Shown here piece by piece: positions 1 through 7,591 of a stretch of DNA of 64,000 bases (within the stretch, counting starts at the first letter, position 1; each line of letters starts with the position of its first letter). A program made the position numbers and the translations under genes. Below the pieces are notes generated by a model. The model searched no databases. It had not been told where the DNA came from and saw nothing but the letters and a program-made list of their open reading frames with translations. The stretch is from CAKKQX01 sp963734595 (GTDB lineage Bacteria; Pseudomonadota; Gammaproteobacteria; Burkholderiales; SG8-41): positions 620,001 through 684,000 of the forward strand of contig CAVTHV010000037.1 of the NCBI GenBank assembly GCA_963734595.1, given 5' to 3'.

Positions 1-732
1 AGCGCCTATGTCCTGCGCACTCTCGAGGTCGCCGCGGATGGCTGCCGCGACGGCATTTTCGATGCCATGACCACGGCGCCGGTGCACAAAGGCGTCATCA
101 ACGATGCCGGTTACGACTTCACCGGCCATACCGAATTTCTTGCCGCGCGCACCGGGACCCCGCGGGTGGTGATGATGCTCACGGGCGGCGGCATGCGGGT
201 GGCGCTCGCCACCACGCATCTCGCGCTCGCAGACGTCGCCCGCCACATCACCCGGGAAAACCTGGAACACACTCTGCGCATCATCCGGCGCGATCTCGTC
301 GAGCGCTTCGCCCTTGCGCGCCCGCGGATCGCCGTGGCGGGGCTCAATCCGCACGCCGGCGAATCGGGATATTTGGGGCGCGAGGAAATCGACGTCATCA
401 TCCCGGTGCTGGAAGCGCTGCGCGCGCAGGGTTTCGATCTGACGGGGCCTCTGCCCGCTGATACGCTGTTCAATCCCGGGCGCCTGAAAAATTTCGACTG
501 CGTGCTGGCGATGTATCACGACCAGGGGTTGCCCGTGCTCAAATACGCGAGCTTCGGTTCCGGCATCAACGTCACGCTGGGGTTGCCGATCATCCGCACT
601 TCGGTCGATCACGGCACGGCCCTCGATCTCGCCGGCACCGGCGCGGCCGAGGCCGGCAGCCTGATTGAAGCGGTCAAACTCGCCGCGGAACTCGCCGTGC
701 GCAGCAAACAAAACCGCGCCCGGGCCGATTAA
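1..732 (+). CDS. pdxA: 4-hydroxythreonine-4-phosphate dehydrogenase, 3' part
   Basis: PdxA oxidises 4-hydroxythreonine 4-phosphate in the DXP-dependent pathway to pyridoxal phosphate. The reading frame is already open at base 1, so the N-terminal quarter or so lies outside the window. Visible family motifs are TTAPVHK, then three metal-ligand histidines in DFTGHTEF (codon 43), LNPHAGESG (codon 118) and MYHDQGL (codon 173), and the C-terminal RTSVDHGTALDLAGTG block. The frame is intact. The gene ends 14 bases before rsmA; a pdxA-rsmA pair is common in proteobacteria, which supports both calls. Confidence 0.95.
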   Translation, partial: SAYVLRTLEVAADGCRDGIFDAMTTAPVHKGVINDAGYDFTGHTEFLAARTGTPRVVMMLTGGGMRVALATTHLALADVARHITRENLEHTLRIIRRDLVERFALARPRIAVAGLNPHAGESGYLGREEIDVIIPVLEALRAQGFDLTGPLPADTLFNPGRLKNFDCVLAMYHDQGLPVLKYASFGSGINVTLGLPIIRTSVDHGTALDLAGTGAAEAGSLIEAVKLAAELAVRSKQNRARAD

Positions 733-746
733 TATCGTTCGAATCG

Positions 747-1527
747 GTGCCGATGCGCCACATCCCCAGACGACGGTTTAGCCAGAATTTCCTGGTCGAT
801 GAGGCCGTCATTGCCGGCATCGTCTCGGCAATTTCTCCGCAAGCGGATGATTTAATGATAGAAATCGGCCCCGGCCTGGGCGCGCTCACGCACCCGCTGG
901 TGACGCGGCTGAAACACCTTCACGTCGTCGAAATCGATCGCGATATCGTCGCCCGGCTCAAGCAGGAATTTCCGCCCGAGCGTCTCACGATCCACGAAGG
1001 CGACGCGCTCCAGTTCGATTTCGCGGCGCTCGGCACCGGTCTGCGCGTGGTCGGCAACCTCCCTTACAACATCTCGACGCCCCTCCTGTTCCATCTTGCC
1101 GCAAAGCGCGCGGCAGATCCGCGATATTCACGTGATGCTGCAAAAGGAAGTCGTCGAACGCATGGTGGCGCAGCCCCCGTCCTCCGAATACGGCCGGCTG
1201 TCGGTCATGCTGCAATACCGTTTTCAGCTGGAGAAAGTGCTCGATGTGCCGGCGGACGCGTTCCGCCCCGCCCCCAAGGTCGAGTCGGCGGTGGTGCGCC
1301 TGCTGCCGCGCAAGCCCGTCATGGGCTGCGACGAGGCGCTGCTGGCGCAACTTGTGGCTGCCGCTTTCGCCCAGCGCCGCAAAACGCTGCGCAACACGCT
1401 GAAGGGTTTCTTTGATGCGGAGGATTTTGCCGCGCTCGGCCTCGATCCGGGCACGCGGGCACAGAATCTTTCAGTGGCCGACTTCGTCGGCGCGACGAAC
1501 TATCTGGCCCGAAAACAGACGGCCTAG
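747..1527 (+). CDS. rsmA: 16S rRNA (adenine1518/1519-N6)-dimethyltransferase, frameshifted
   Basis: RsmA (KsgA) dimethylates two adjacent adenines in the 3' hairpin of 16S rRNA during small-subunit maturation. The N-terminus has FSQNFL, the SAM-binding EIGPGLGALT (about residues 39-48) and the catalytic NLPYNIS (about 104-110). The C-terminal half (LQKEVVERM, YGRLSVMLQY, APKVESAVV) continues in the next frame. One extra base, best placed in the AAA at 1103-1105, breaks the frame; removing it gives about 259 residues, normal for the family. The start is GTG 747, with ATG 753 as the alternative. The gene converges on gloA, and the two stop codons overlap in the palindrome CCTAGG. Confidence 0.93.
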
Positions 1528-1916
1528 GCCGCTGCCTTCCTCTGGACAAATTCGATCTTGTAGCCGTCGGGGTCTTCGACGAAAGCGATCACGGTGGTGC
1601 CGTGCTTCATCGGGCCCGCCTCCCGCGTGACTTTGCCGCCCTGCTTTTTTACCGCCTCGCACGCCTTGTAGGCGTCATCGACCTCGACCGCGACGTGGCC
1701 AAAGCCGGCCCCAAGATCGTAAGCCTTGGTATCCCAGTTGTGAGTGAGCTCGAGCACGGCGGCGCGCGACTCGTCGTCGTAACCGACAAAGGCATTGGTG
1801 AAACGGCCGCCGGGATAGTCGGTGCGGCGCAAAAGCTTCATGCCCAGCACCTTGGTGTAGAACTCGATCGAGCGCTCGAGGTCGCCGACGCGGAGCATGG
1901 TATGCAGTATCCTCAT
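1524..1916 (-). CDS. gloA: lactoylglutathione lyase (glyoxalase I)
   Basis: GloA isomerises the methylglyoxal-glutathione hemithioacetal to S-lactoylglutathione, a cytoplasmic detoxification step. The 130-residue protein has all four metal ligands at the positions known in E. coli: H5, E56, H74 and E122. Two glyoxalase/VOC modules are visible, with LHTMLRVGDLERSIEFY at the start and EDPDGYKIEF near the end. An AAGGA ribosome site precedes the ATG. The frame is intact. It runs against rsmA, and the terminal codons of the two genes overlap. Confidence 0.96.
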   Translation of the reverse strand: MRILHTMLRVGDLERSIEFYTKVLGMKLLRRTDYPGGRFTNAFVGYDDESRAAVLELTHNWDTKAYDLGAGFGHVAVEVDDAYKACEAVKKQGGKVTREAGPMKHGTTVIAFVEDPDGYKIEFVQRKAAA

Positions 1917-2028
1917 GATCGTCCTTTGGCAATGGTCGAATCCGGGTGTCCGGGCCTGCGCTGCGAACCGGTAAGCGAGGCTCTACGGGTTCCCGGGAAA
2001 CAAATCCCGACGGTGAAGACGAGACCTT

Positions 2029-2217
2029 TCAGATGGCCACCACTTCAAAGTCTTCCTTTCTGGCCCCGCACTCAGGACAGGTCCAGTTCATCGGCACGTC
2101 CGCCCACAAGGTACCCGGCGCGATGCCCTCGTCGGGCAACCCCGCCGCCTCATCGTAGATGAAGCCGCAGATCAGACACATGTAAGTCTTGTAAACCTTG
2201 GTCTCTGCCGATGTCAT
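2029..2217 (-). CDS. rubA: rubredoxin
   Basis: Small cytoplasmic one-iron electron carrier, 62 residues. The two cysteine pairs that hold the Fe(SCys)4 centre are present as CLICGF and CPECGA, with the typical YDEAAG, PDEGI and TLWADVP between them. It sits divergently from thiD with about 93 bases between the starts; this rubredoxin-thiD-thiE-hemL order is known in betaproteobacteria. The electron partner cannot be told from the sequence. The 112 bases between this gene and gloA hold no clear feature. Confidence 0.95.
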   Translation of the reverse strand: MTSAETKVYKTYMCLICGFIYDEAAGLPDEGIAPGTLWADVPMNWTCPECGARKEDFEVVAI

Positions 2218-2310
2218 GGTGTAATCGGAATTAAGCTAGAATCCTATTTTAAACGATCACCGCGCCTTCTCACCACCACCCGCGCACGATTCGAGCCCCC
2301 GCATCCGCCT

Positions 2311-3153
2311 ATGTCCGACCTGCCGCCCATTGTTCTCGTCTTTGCCGCAACCGACCCCAGCGGCGGCGCAGGGCTGCAGGCCGACATCATGACGCTCTCC
2401 AGCATGGGGTGTCATCCGCTGTCGTGCGTAACGGCCATCACCATTCAGGACACGATGGGCGTGGAGGACGTGATGCCGATCGATCCCGAGTGGGTGGCCG
2501 ATCAGGCGCGCGCCGTGCTGGAGGACATGCCGGTGGCCGCGTTCAAGATCGGCGTGGTGGGCAGCATCGAGATCATCGCCTGCATCGCCGAGGTGGTGTC
2601 CGATTATCCGGAGATTCCGCTGATCCTCGACCCGGTGCTGGCCTCCGGCCGCGGCGACGAGTTCGCAACGGAGGACATGGTCCAGGGCCTGCGCGAATTG
2701 CTGGTGCCGCAGACCACCATCATCACGCCCAACAGCCTGGAAGCGCGGCGGCTCGCAGGCGACGATGCCGACGACGATGACCACCCCGATCTCGCCGAAT
2801 GCGCAAAGCGGCTGATCGCGACCGGATGCGAATACGTGCTGGTCACCGGCACCCACGAGAACACGCCGCAGGTCGTCAACACGCTTTACGGTCAGGAAGG
2901 CATCGTGCGCAGCGATTCCTGGCAGCGCCTGCCGGGCAATTACCATGGCTCGGGTTGCACGCTCGCTTCGGCCATTGCGGCAACCATCGCCAATGGGCTG
3001 TCGGTTCCGGAAGCCGTCAAGGACGCCCAGGAATATACCTGGCAAACACTCAAGGCCGCGTTCCGTCCCGGCATGGGTCAGCAAATTCCCGACCGCCTGT
3101 TCTGGGCGCGCGAGGAAGAGCGGGCCGACGACAATGGCCGCAGCGAGGAATGA
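2311..3153 (+). CDS. thiD: hydroxymethylpyrimidine/phosphomethylpyrimidine kinase
   Basis: ThiD phosphorylates HMP to HMP-P and HMP-PP, the pyrimidine precursor of thiamine. The 280-residue ribokinase-fold protein has the N-terminal ATDPSGGAGLQADI, ILDPVLASGRG (about 106-115), TPNSLEA and the anion-hole/catalytic GSGCT at 213-217 with Cys217. The C-terminal tail after residue 260 is acidic and unconserved. The frame is intact, and thiE follows 15 bases downstream, so the two make one pathway unit. I see no TPP riboswitch in the short leader. Confidence 0.95.
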   Translation: MSDLPPIVLVFAATDPSGGAGLQADIMTLSSMGCHPLSCVTAITIQDTMGVEDVMPIDPEWVADQARAVLEDMPVAAFKIGVVGSIEIIACIAEVVSDYPEIPLILDPVLASGRGDEFATEDMVQGLRELLVPQTTIITPNSLEARRLAGDDADDDDHPDLAECAKRLIATGCEYVLVTGTHENTPQVVNTLYGQEGIVRSDSWQRLPGNYHGSGCTLASAIAATIANGLSVPEAVKDAQEYTWQTLKAAFRPGMGQQIPDRLFWAREEERADDNGRSEE

Positions 3154-3168
3154 GACCAGTCCCGGGAA

Positions 3169-3816
3169 ATGTCGAAGGACACGAAAGAAAAACACGGGAT
3201 CTGCGGCCTCTACGCGGTCACGCCCGACGAGCCCGACACCGGGCTGCTGGCTGCCAGGGTGCGCGCCGCGCTGACCGGGGGCGCCCGATTCGTTCAGTAT
3301 CGCAACAAATCCGCCGGCGCCGCGCTGCGGCTTGAGCAGGCGAAGGCCCTGCTTGCGCTTTGCCGCCAGCATGCAGCGCCGCTCATCATCAACGACCATC
3401 TCGATCTGGCATTGGAAATCGATGCCGACGGCCTGCATCTTGGCGGCGAGGACGGATCGATCGCGGCCGCGCGGGCCGAACTTGGCCCAACCAAGCTGAT
3501 CGGCGCCTCTTGCTACAACGTGCTGCAAAAAGCGGCGGCCGCCGAACGCGAAGGCGCCGACTATGTTGCATTCGGCAGCTTCTTTGCCTCCAGCGTCAAA
3601 CCCGGGGCCGTGCACGCGACGCTCGCGCTGTTGCGCGAAGCGAAGCAGCGGTTATCGGTGCCGGTCGTGGCGATCGGCGGCATCACTCTCGCCAACGCGC
3701 CGCAATTGATCGCCGCCGGCGCCGACAGCGTGGCGGTCATCTCGGCGCTGTTCGCGGCACCCGACATCAGGCTCGCGGCACAACAATTCAACAACTTGTT
3801 CGGTAAACAACCATGA
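3169..3816 (+). CDS. thiE: thiamine-phosphate synthase
   Basis: ThiE joins HMP-PP, made by the upstream ThiD, to the thiazole phosphate to give thiamine monophosphate. The 215-residue TIM barrel shows QYRNK (43-47), IINDHLDLALE, GLHLGGED, IGASCYN, the phosphate loop AFGSFFASSVKP and VAIGGI. All are standard ThiE motifs and the frame is intact. Its stop overlaps the hemL start in ATGA (3813-3816), so thiD-thiE-hemL are likely co-transcribed and translationally coupled. Confidence 0.95.
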   Translation: MSKDTKEKHGICGLYAVTPDEPDTGLLAARVRAALTGGARFVQYRNKSAGAALRLEQAKALLALCRQHAAPLIINDHLDLALEIDADGLHLGGEDGSIAAARAELGPTKLIGASCYNVLQKAAAAEREGADYVAFGSFFASSVKPGAVHATLALLREAKQRLSVPVVAIGGITLANAPQLIAAGADSVAVISALFAAPDIRLAAQQFNNLFGKQP

Positions 3817-5115
3817 AACACAGCCAGAAACTTTTCCAGCGTGCACAACTCGTCATTCCCGGCGGCGTCAATTCGCCGGTGCGCGCGTTCAAGTCGGTAG
3901 GCGGCACACCGCTTTTTTTCCAGCGCGGCAAGGGTGCGTTGGTGTGGGACGCCGACGGCAACAGTTATGTCGATTACGTCGGCTCGTGGGGGCCGCTGAT
4001 TGTCGGCCACGCCCACCCCGATGTGATCAAGGCCGTCGAACAGGCGGCGGCCAAAGGGCTGTCCTTCGGCGCGCCGACCGAAACCGAGGTCGAAATGGCG
4101 GAACTCCTATGCAAGCTCGTGCCGTCGATCGAACAGGTACGGCTGGTCAGTTCCGGTACCGAGGCGACCATGAGCGCGATCCGGCTCGCGCGGGGCTACA
4201 CCGGCCGCAGCAAAATCATCAAATTCGAAGGCTGTTATCACGGCCATGCCGATTCGCTGCTGGTAAAAGCGGGATCCGGCGCGCTCACTTTCGGGCAGCC
4301 GTCCTCGGCGGGCGTGCCTGCGGAAACCGTGGCGCATACCCTCGTGCTCGACTACAACAATCAGAGCGAGCTGGAACAGGCTTTCGCACGCGAAGGCAAT
4401 GACATCGCCGCCGTCATCGTCGAGCCGGTCGCCGGCAACATGAATCTCGTCGCCCCGCGGCCGGGCTTCCTGGAATCGCTGCGCCGGCTCTGCACCGAAC
4501 ATGGCAGCGTGCTGATTTTTGACGAAGTCATGACCGGCTTCCGTGTTGCGCTTGGCGGCGCGCAGGCGCTCTACGGCATCAAGCCCGATCTCACCACGCT
4601 CGGCAAGGTGATCGGCGGCGGCATGCCGGTCGGCGCCTTCGGCGGCCGGCGCGATATCATGCAATGCGTCGCGCCGCTGGGGCCGGTATACCAGGCCGGC
4701 ACGCTCTCTGGTAATCCGGTTGCGGTGGCAGCGGGGCTCGCAACGCTGAAACTGGTTCAGGCGCCGGCTTTTTATGACAAGCTTTCGGCGGCCGCGCGCC
4801 AGTTGTGCGAAGGGCTGAGCACCGCGGCACGCGAGCACGGCATAAGCTTCTCGGCGCAGAACATCGGCGGCATGTTCGGCATTTATTTCCGCGATACCCC
4901 GCCCGCGAGTTATGCCGAAGTCATGCAATGCGATAAAGACCGGTTCAACCAGTTCTTCCACGCCATGCTCGCCGAAGGGCATCTACCTCGCGCCGTCAGC
5001 TTTCGAGGCGGGATTCGTATCGGCGGCCCATGGCCCGGCGGAACTCGAGAAGACCATCAAAGCCGCCGGCAAGGTTTTCGCCAGCTTTAAATCATCGGGC
5101 TCATCGTTGATATAG
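3813..5115 (+). CDS. hemL: glutamate-1-semialdehyde 2,1-aminomutase, frameshifted near 3' end
   Basis: HemL converts glutamate-1-semialdehyde to 5-aminolevulinate by PLP-dependent transamination (C5 heme pathway). The PLP lysine is K265 in TTLGKVIGGG, the same position as in E. coli. Other motifs are NSPVRAF, SSGTEATM, GCYHGHAD and FDEVMTGFR. At GGG 4977-4979 one extra G shifts the frame; the true end (IYLAPSAFEAGFVS...) continues one frame on and stops at 5113-5115. The repaired length is about 433 residues, close to the family. hemB, two steps from here, and hemE are also in this window. Confidence 0.94.
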
Positions 5116-5163
5116 AAAATCAATAAAAACAACGGATTATAGAATACCCTCAAGGCCTGCGGC

Positions 5164-5895
5164 ATGGAAAAGGTGCGCGTTTCGAAGCTGATGTCGGCAC
5201 AGGGCTTGTGCTCGCGGCGGGAAGCGGACAGCTACATCGAACGCGGCTGGGTGCTGGTCGACGGCGTGCCCGTCACTGAGCTCGGCACCAAGATTTATCC
5301 CCACCAACATATCACGCTGACCAAGGCGGCCCAAGCCGGTCAGCAGGCCCGCGTGACGATCTTGCTGAACAAGCCGATCGGCTACGTTTCAGGGCAGCCC
5401 GAACCGGGTTACAAGCCGGCGGCGTCACTCATCAATGCCGCATCGCATTTCAGCGGCGATCGGGCGCCCCGCAAGTTCAGTCCAATGCATCTGCGGGGGT
5501 TGGCGCCTGCGGGGCGGCTCGATATCGATTCACAGGGGCTGCTGGTGCTCACCCAGGATGGGCGCATTGCCAAGCAGCTCATCGGCGAGGACTCGCCGGT
5601 CGAAAAGGAATATCTGGTGCGCGTCGAAGGCGCTCTCGACAAAAGCGGCCTGGCTCTGCTCAACCACGGCCTGAGCCTGGACGGCGAGGCATTGAAGCCC
5701 GCCGAGGTGCGGTGGCAAAACAAAGATCAACTGCGCTTCATTCTGCGCCAGGGCAAAAAGCGCCAGATCCGCCGCATGTGCGAGCTCGTCGGACTGAAAG
5801 TCACCGGGCTCAAGCGTGTGCGCATCGGCAGCGTGGCACTCGGCGATCTGCCCCCTGGAAAATGGCGCTATCTGCGGGATGACGAACATTTTTAG
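5164..5895 (+). CDS. rluF: 23S rRNA pseudouridine synthase, RluF type
   Basis: An S4 RNA-binding domain (about residues 1-60, with SKLMSAQGLCSRREAD) is followed by an RsuA-family pseudouridine synthase domain. The catalytic aspartate is D120 in GRLDIDSQG. KEYLVRV and GKKRQIRRM are also typical. Length (243 residues) and the GRLDIDSQGLL form point to the RluF/RluB branch acting on 23S rRNA; RluF is my best guess, and which uridine is modified cannot be read from the sequence. The frame is intact. A strong hairpin at 6004-6035 lies beyond the stop. Confidence 0.85.
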   Translation: MEKVRVSKLMSAQGLCSRREADSYIERGWVLVDGVPVTELGTKIYPHQHITLTKAAQAGQQARVTILLNKPIGYVSGQPEPGYKPAASLINAASHFSGDRAPRKFSPMHLRGLAPAGRLDIDSQGLLVLTQDGRIAKQLIGEDSPVEKEYLVRVEGALDKSGLALLNHGLSLDGEALKPAEVRWQNKDQLRFILRQGKKRQIRRMCELVGLKVTGLKRVRIGSVALGDLPPGKWRYLRDDEHF

Positions 5896-6003
5896 CGGCG
5901 GCCCATAAGGCCGGCCGCTTGCCGTTGCCCCGTAAAGCCCCGCTGCCTGCCGCAAAACACTTCGAAGAACGAAGGTTGTACGGATTAACACGGGGTGGCA
6001 AAA

Positions 6004-6035
6004 ATGAAAAGGGTGGCTTCAGCCACCCTTTTCAT
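6004..6035. terminator. bidirectional Rho-independent terminator
   Basis: A perfect 15-bp inverted repeat with a 2-base loop: ATGAAAAGGGTGGCT (6004-6018), TC, AGCCACCCTTTTCAT (6021-6035). The A/T-rich outer arms put a T run after the GC stem on both strands. It lies between two convergent genes, the RluF-type synthase and the cytochrome c4 gene, where a two-way terminator is expected. Confidence 0.85.
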
Positions 6036-6059
6036 CACGCCGATACCTGACGTCAGGAC

Positions 6060-6680
6060 TCAGTGCAATCCGGCAATGTATTCGGCAACGGCGCTGACCT
6101 CCTTGTCGGAAAGCCTCGCCGCGACCGTGCGCATCATACCGTTCGGATCGTTGGCGCGTTCACCGCCACGGAATGCCTTGAGTTGCGCCGCCGTGTACTC
6201 GGCGTGCTGGCCCGCGAGCCGCGGAAACAGCGCCGGCAGGCCCGCGCCGTTGGGCGAATGGCATGAAGCGCAGGCCGCAATGCCCTTTGCCATGATGCCG
6301 CCGCGATAAATCGACTGGCCCAGCCTGGCCAGTTCGGGGTCGCGCGCAGCGCCTGGCTTGGGTTTCTGGGTTGCGAAGTAGGCCGCGAGGTTACGCATAT
6401 CCTCATCGGAAAGAGGCGCGACCATGCCGCTCATCACGGCATTGCTGCGCTCAGCCGGCTTGCCGTCCTGCGACTTGAAATTCATCAGCTGCTTGAGCAG
6501 GTACTCGGGATGCTGTCCAGCGAGCTTGGGGTTGGGGACTGTGCTGTTGCCATCGGCACCGTGACAGGCCGAACAGACCTGGGTTACGATCTGCTGCGCC
6601 TTGGCTGGATCACCCTGGGCGTATGTTGACGACGAAATCAGCACCGCGACGACTATCGTCGCGGCCAGGCGGAATTTCAT
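6060..6680 (-). CDS. diheme cytochrome c4
   Basis: Periplasmic or membrane-associated electron carrier for the respiratory chain, usually to a terminal oxidase. The chosen start is the ATG at 6680, preceded by a good AAGGAG site; it gives a 206-residue precursor with a signal peptide (1-21, ending STYA-Q). Two heme-binding motifs are present, CSACH (36-40) and CASCH (137-141), each followed by KLAGQ/RLAGQ and candidate Met ligands in AVMSGM and NGMM. The tandem two-domain layout is that of cytochrome c4. The longer open frame upstream to 6965 overlaps engB and is not credible. Placement beside engB and hemB is typical of betaproteobacteria. Confidence 0.93.
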   Translation of the reverse strand: MKFRLAATIVVAVLISSSTYAQGDPAKAQQIVTQVCSACHGADGNSTVPNPKLAGQHPEYLLKQLMNFKSQDGKPAERSNAVMSGMVAPLSDEDMRNLAAYFATQKPKPGAARDPELARLGQSIYRGGIMAKGIAACASCHSPNGAGLPALFPRLAGQHAEYTAAQLKAFRGGERANDPNGMMRTVAARLSDKEVSAVAEYIAGLH

Positions 6681-6702
6681 GCTTGCTCCTTGCAGCCTTC
6701 GC

Positions 6703-6730
6703 TTAACCGGAAAAGGCGGTATTGTATAGT
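6703..6730 (+). promoter_or_regulatory. candidate sigma-70 promoter for engB
   Basis: TTAACC at 6703-6708 and TATAGT at 6725-6730 are separated by 16 bases, about 38 bases before the engB ATG used here. The -10 box matches 5 of 6 consensus bases and the -35 box 4 of 6. This is a motif match only. Confidence 0.4.
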
Positions 6731-6774
6731 ACTCGTCTTTGCATGCGCCAGTTTCTCTGGGAAAACAAGCACTC

Positions 6775-7371
6775 ATGTCACTATTCAGGCAGGCGGTCTT
6801 TTGCAGATCCGTGTATGACCTCAAGGAGTTACCGGACGACGACGCTGCCGAGATTGCATTTGCAGGACGTTCCAATGCCGGGAAATCCAGCGCCATCAAT
6901 GCGCTCGCCGACCACAAACGCCTGGCATTTACCAGCAAAACACCGGGCCGCACCCAGACGATCAATTTTTTCAGCCTGGGACCGCACCGCTATCTCGTCG
7001 ACTTGCCTGGTTACGGCTACGCCGCTGTTCCTGCCAAAGAAAAACGCCACTGGGGTGAGTTAATAAGCGCTTACCTGCAAACGCGGGCGTCCCTGCGCGG
7101 CCTGGTTCTCATCATGGATGCGCGCCGCCCGTTCACCGACCTCGACCGTCAGCTGCTGGGCTGGCTGCGGCCGTTGCACAAGCCGTCGCATGTGCTGCTG
7201 ACCAAGGCCGACAAGCTCGGCAAGCAGGAGGCAGCAGCGACGCTGCGCACGGCGGAAATCGAGGCGAGCCGCTATCCTTTGTGCAGCGTGCAGCTTTTTT
7301 CAAGCACGACCGGGATCGGCCTCAGCGCTGCGCAGAAAACACTGGCGCAGTGGCTGAAGCCGCAGAAATAA
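6775..7371 (+). CDS. engB: ribosome biogenesis GTP-binding protein EngB/YsxC
   Basis: Essential GTPase acting in late 50S subunit assembly. In the 198-residue protein the G motifs read GRSNAGKSS (31-39, P-loop), TPGRT (G2), DLPGYGYA (G3) and LTKADKL (G4). ATG 6775 is preferred because MSLFRQAVFCRSV matches the length of family N-termini; an in-frame TTG at 6739 would add 12 residues. It is divergent from the cytochrome c4 gene. Just beyond the stop lies the first of four adjacent hairpins, described separately as a possible small RNA on the other strand. Confidence 0.95.
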   Translation: MSLFRQAVFCRSVYDLKELPDDDAAEIAFAGRSNAGKSSAINALADHKRLAFTSKTPGRTQTINFFSLGPHRYLVDLPGYGYAAVPAKEKRHWGELISAYLQTRASLRGLVLIMDARRPFTDLDRQLLGWLRPLHKPSHVLLTKADKLGKQEAAATLRTAEIEASRYPLCSVQLFSSTTGIGLSAAQKTLAQWLKPQK

Positions 7372-7480
7372 AAACCCCCGGTTAAAGGGGAGTAAAACCG
7401 GGGGAAAAGCCTTAATAAAGATTAAGGCACCCGCTCAGGGAGGAGAAGCGGGAGACGATAAAAAATATCGTCATGCAAAT
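7365..7480 (-). ncRNA. candidate small RNA with four stem-loops and CU-rich loops
   Basis: Four perfect, head-to-tail inverted repeats fill 7375-7472. In minus-strand order they are GACGATA/TATCGTC (7472-7454, loop UUUUU), CCCGCT/AGCGGG (7452-7430, loop UCUCCUCCCUG), GCCTTAAT/ATTAAGGC (7428-7409, loop CUUU) and CCCCCGGTT/AACCGGGGG (7404-7375, loop UUACUCCCCUUU). The last is followed on the minus strand by TTTTTATTTC, so it makes a proper intrinsic terminator only in this direction. Two loops are complementary to Shine-Dalgarno sequences, as in known trans-acting sRNAs. A possible promoter lies at 7487-7515. The same bases could instead act as a hemB leader on the plus strand; I think that less likely because there is no T tail. 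Confidence 0.55.
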
Positions 7481-7486
7481 AAGATG

Positions 7487-7515
7487 GCTATAATCCTAAA
7501 TAGTTCCCGCGCCAA
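7487..7515 (-). promoter_or_regulatory. candidate promoter for the minus-strand small RNA
   Basis: Read on the minus strand, TTGGCG (7515-7510) and TATAGC (7492-7487) are 17 bases apart, each with 4 of 6 consensus bases. Transcription would begin near 7480, just before the first of the four hairpins. On the plus strand the overlapping TATAAT at 7489-7494 could be a -10 box for hemB, but I see no good -35 box for it. The remainder of 7495-7557 holds nothing else I can name. Confidence 0.35.
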
Positions 7516-7591
7516 ACGCTGAAAAATTACCATACATTTCAATATATTAGGCATCCCATGTCATATTCTAGGACAATTTCCCCAGCGCCGC

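Noticed and set aside
2218..2310. TPP riboswitch before thiD
   Set aside because: The leader is only about 90 bases and lacks the THI-box CUGAGA and related conserved elements.
2257..3615. 452-codon minus-strand open frame opposite thiD and thiE
   Set aside because: Both opposing genes have clear catalytic motifs; this frame has none.
5895..5918. GC-rich hairpin just after the RluF-type gene as its terminator
   Set aside because: No T run follows on either strand; the hairpin at 6004-6035 is a far better terminator.
6681..6965. N-terminal extension of the cytochrome c4 frame to 6965
   Set aside because: It would overlap the engB coding region and bury the signal peptide; the ATG at 6680 has a good ribosome site and a signal sequence.
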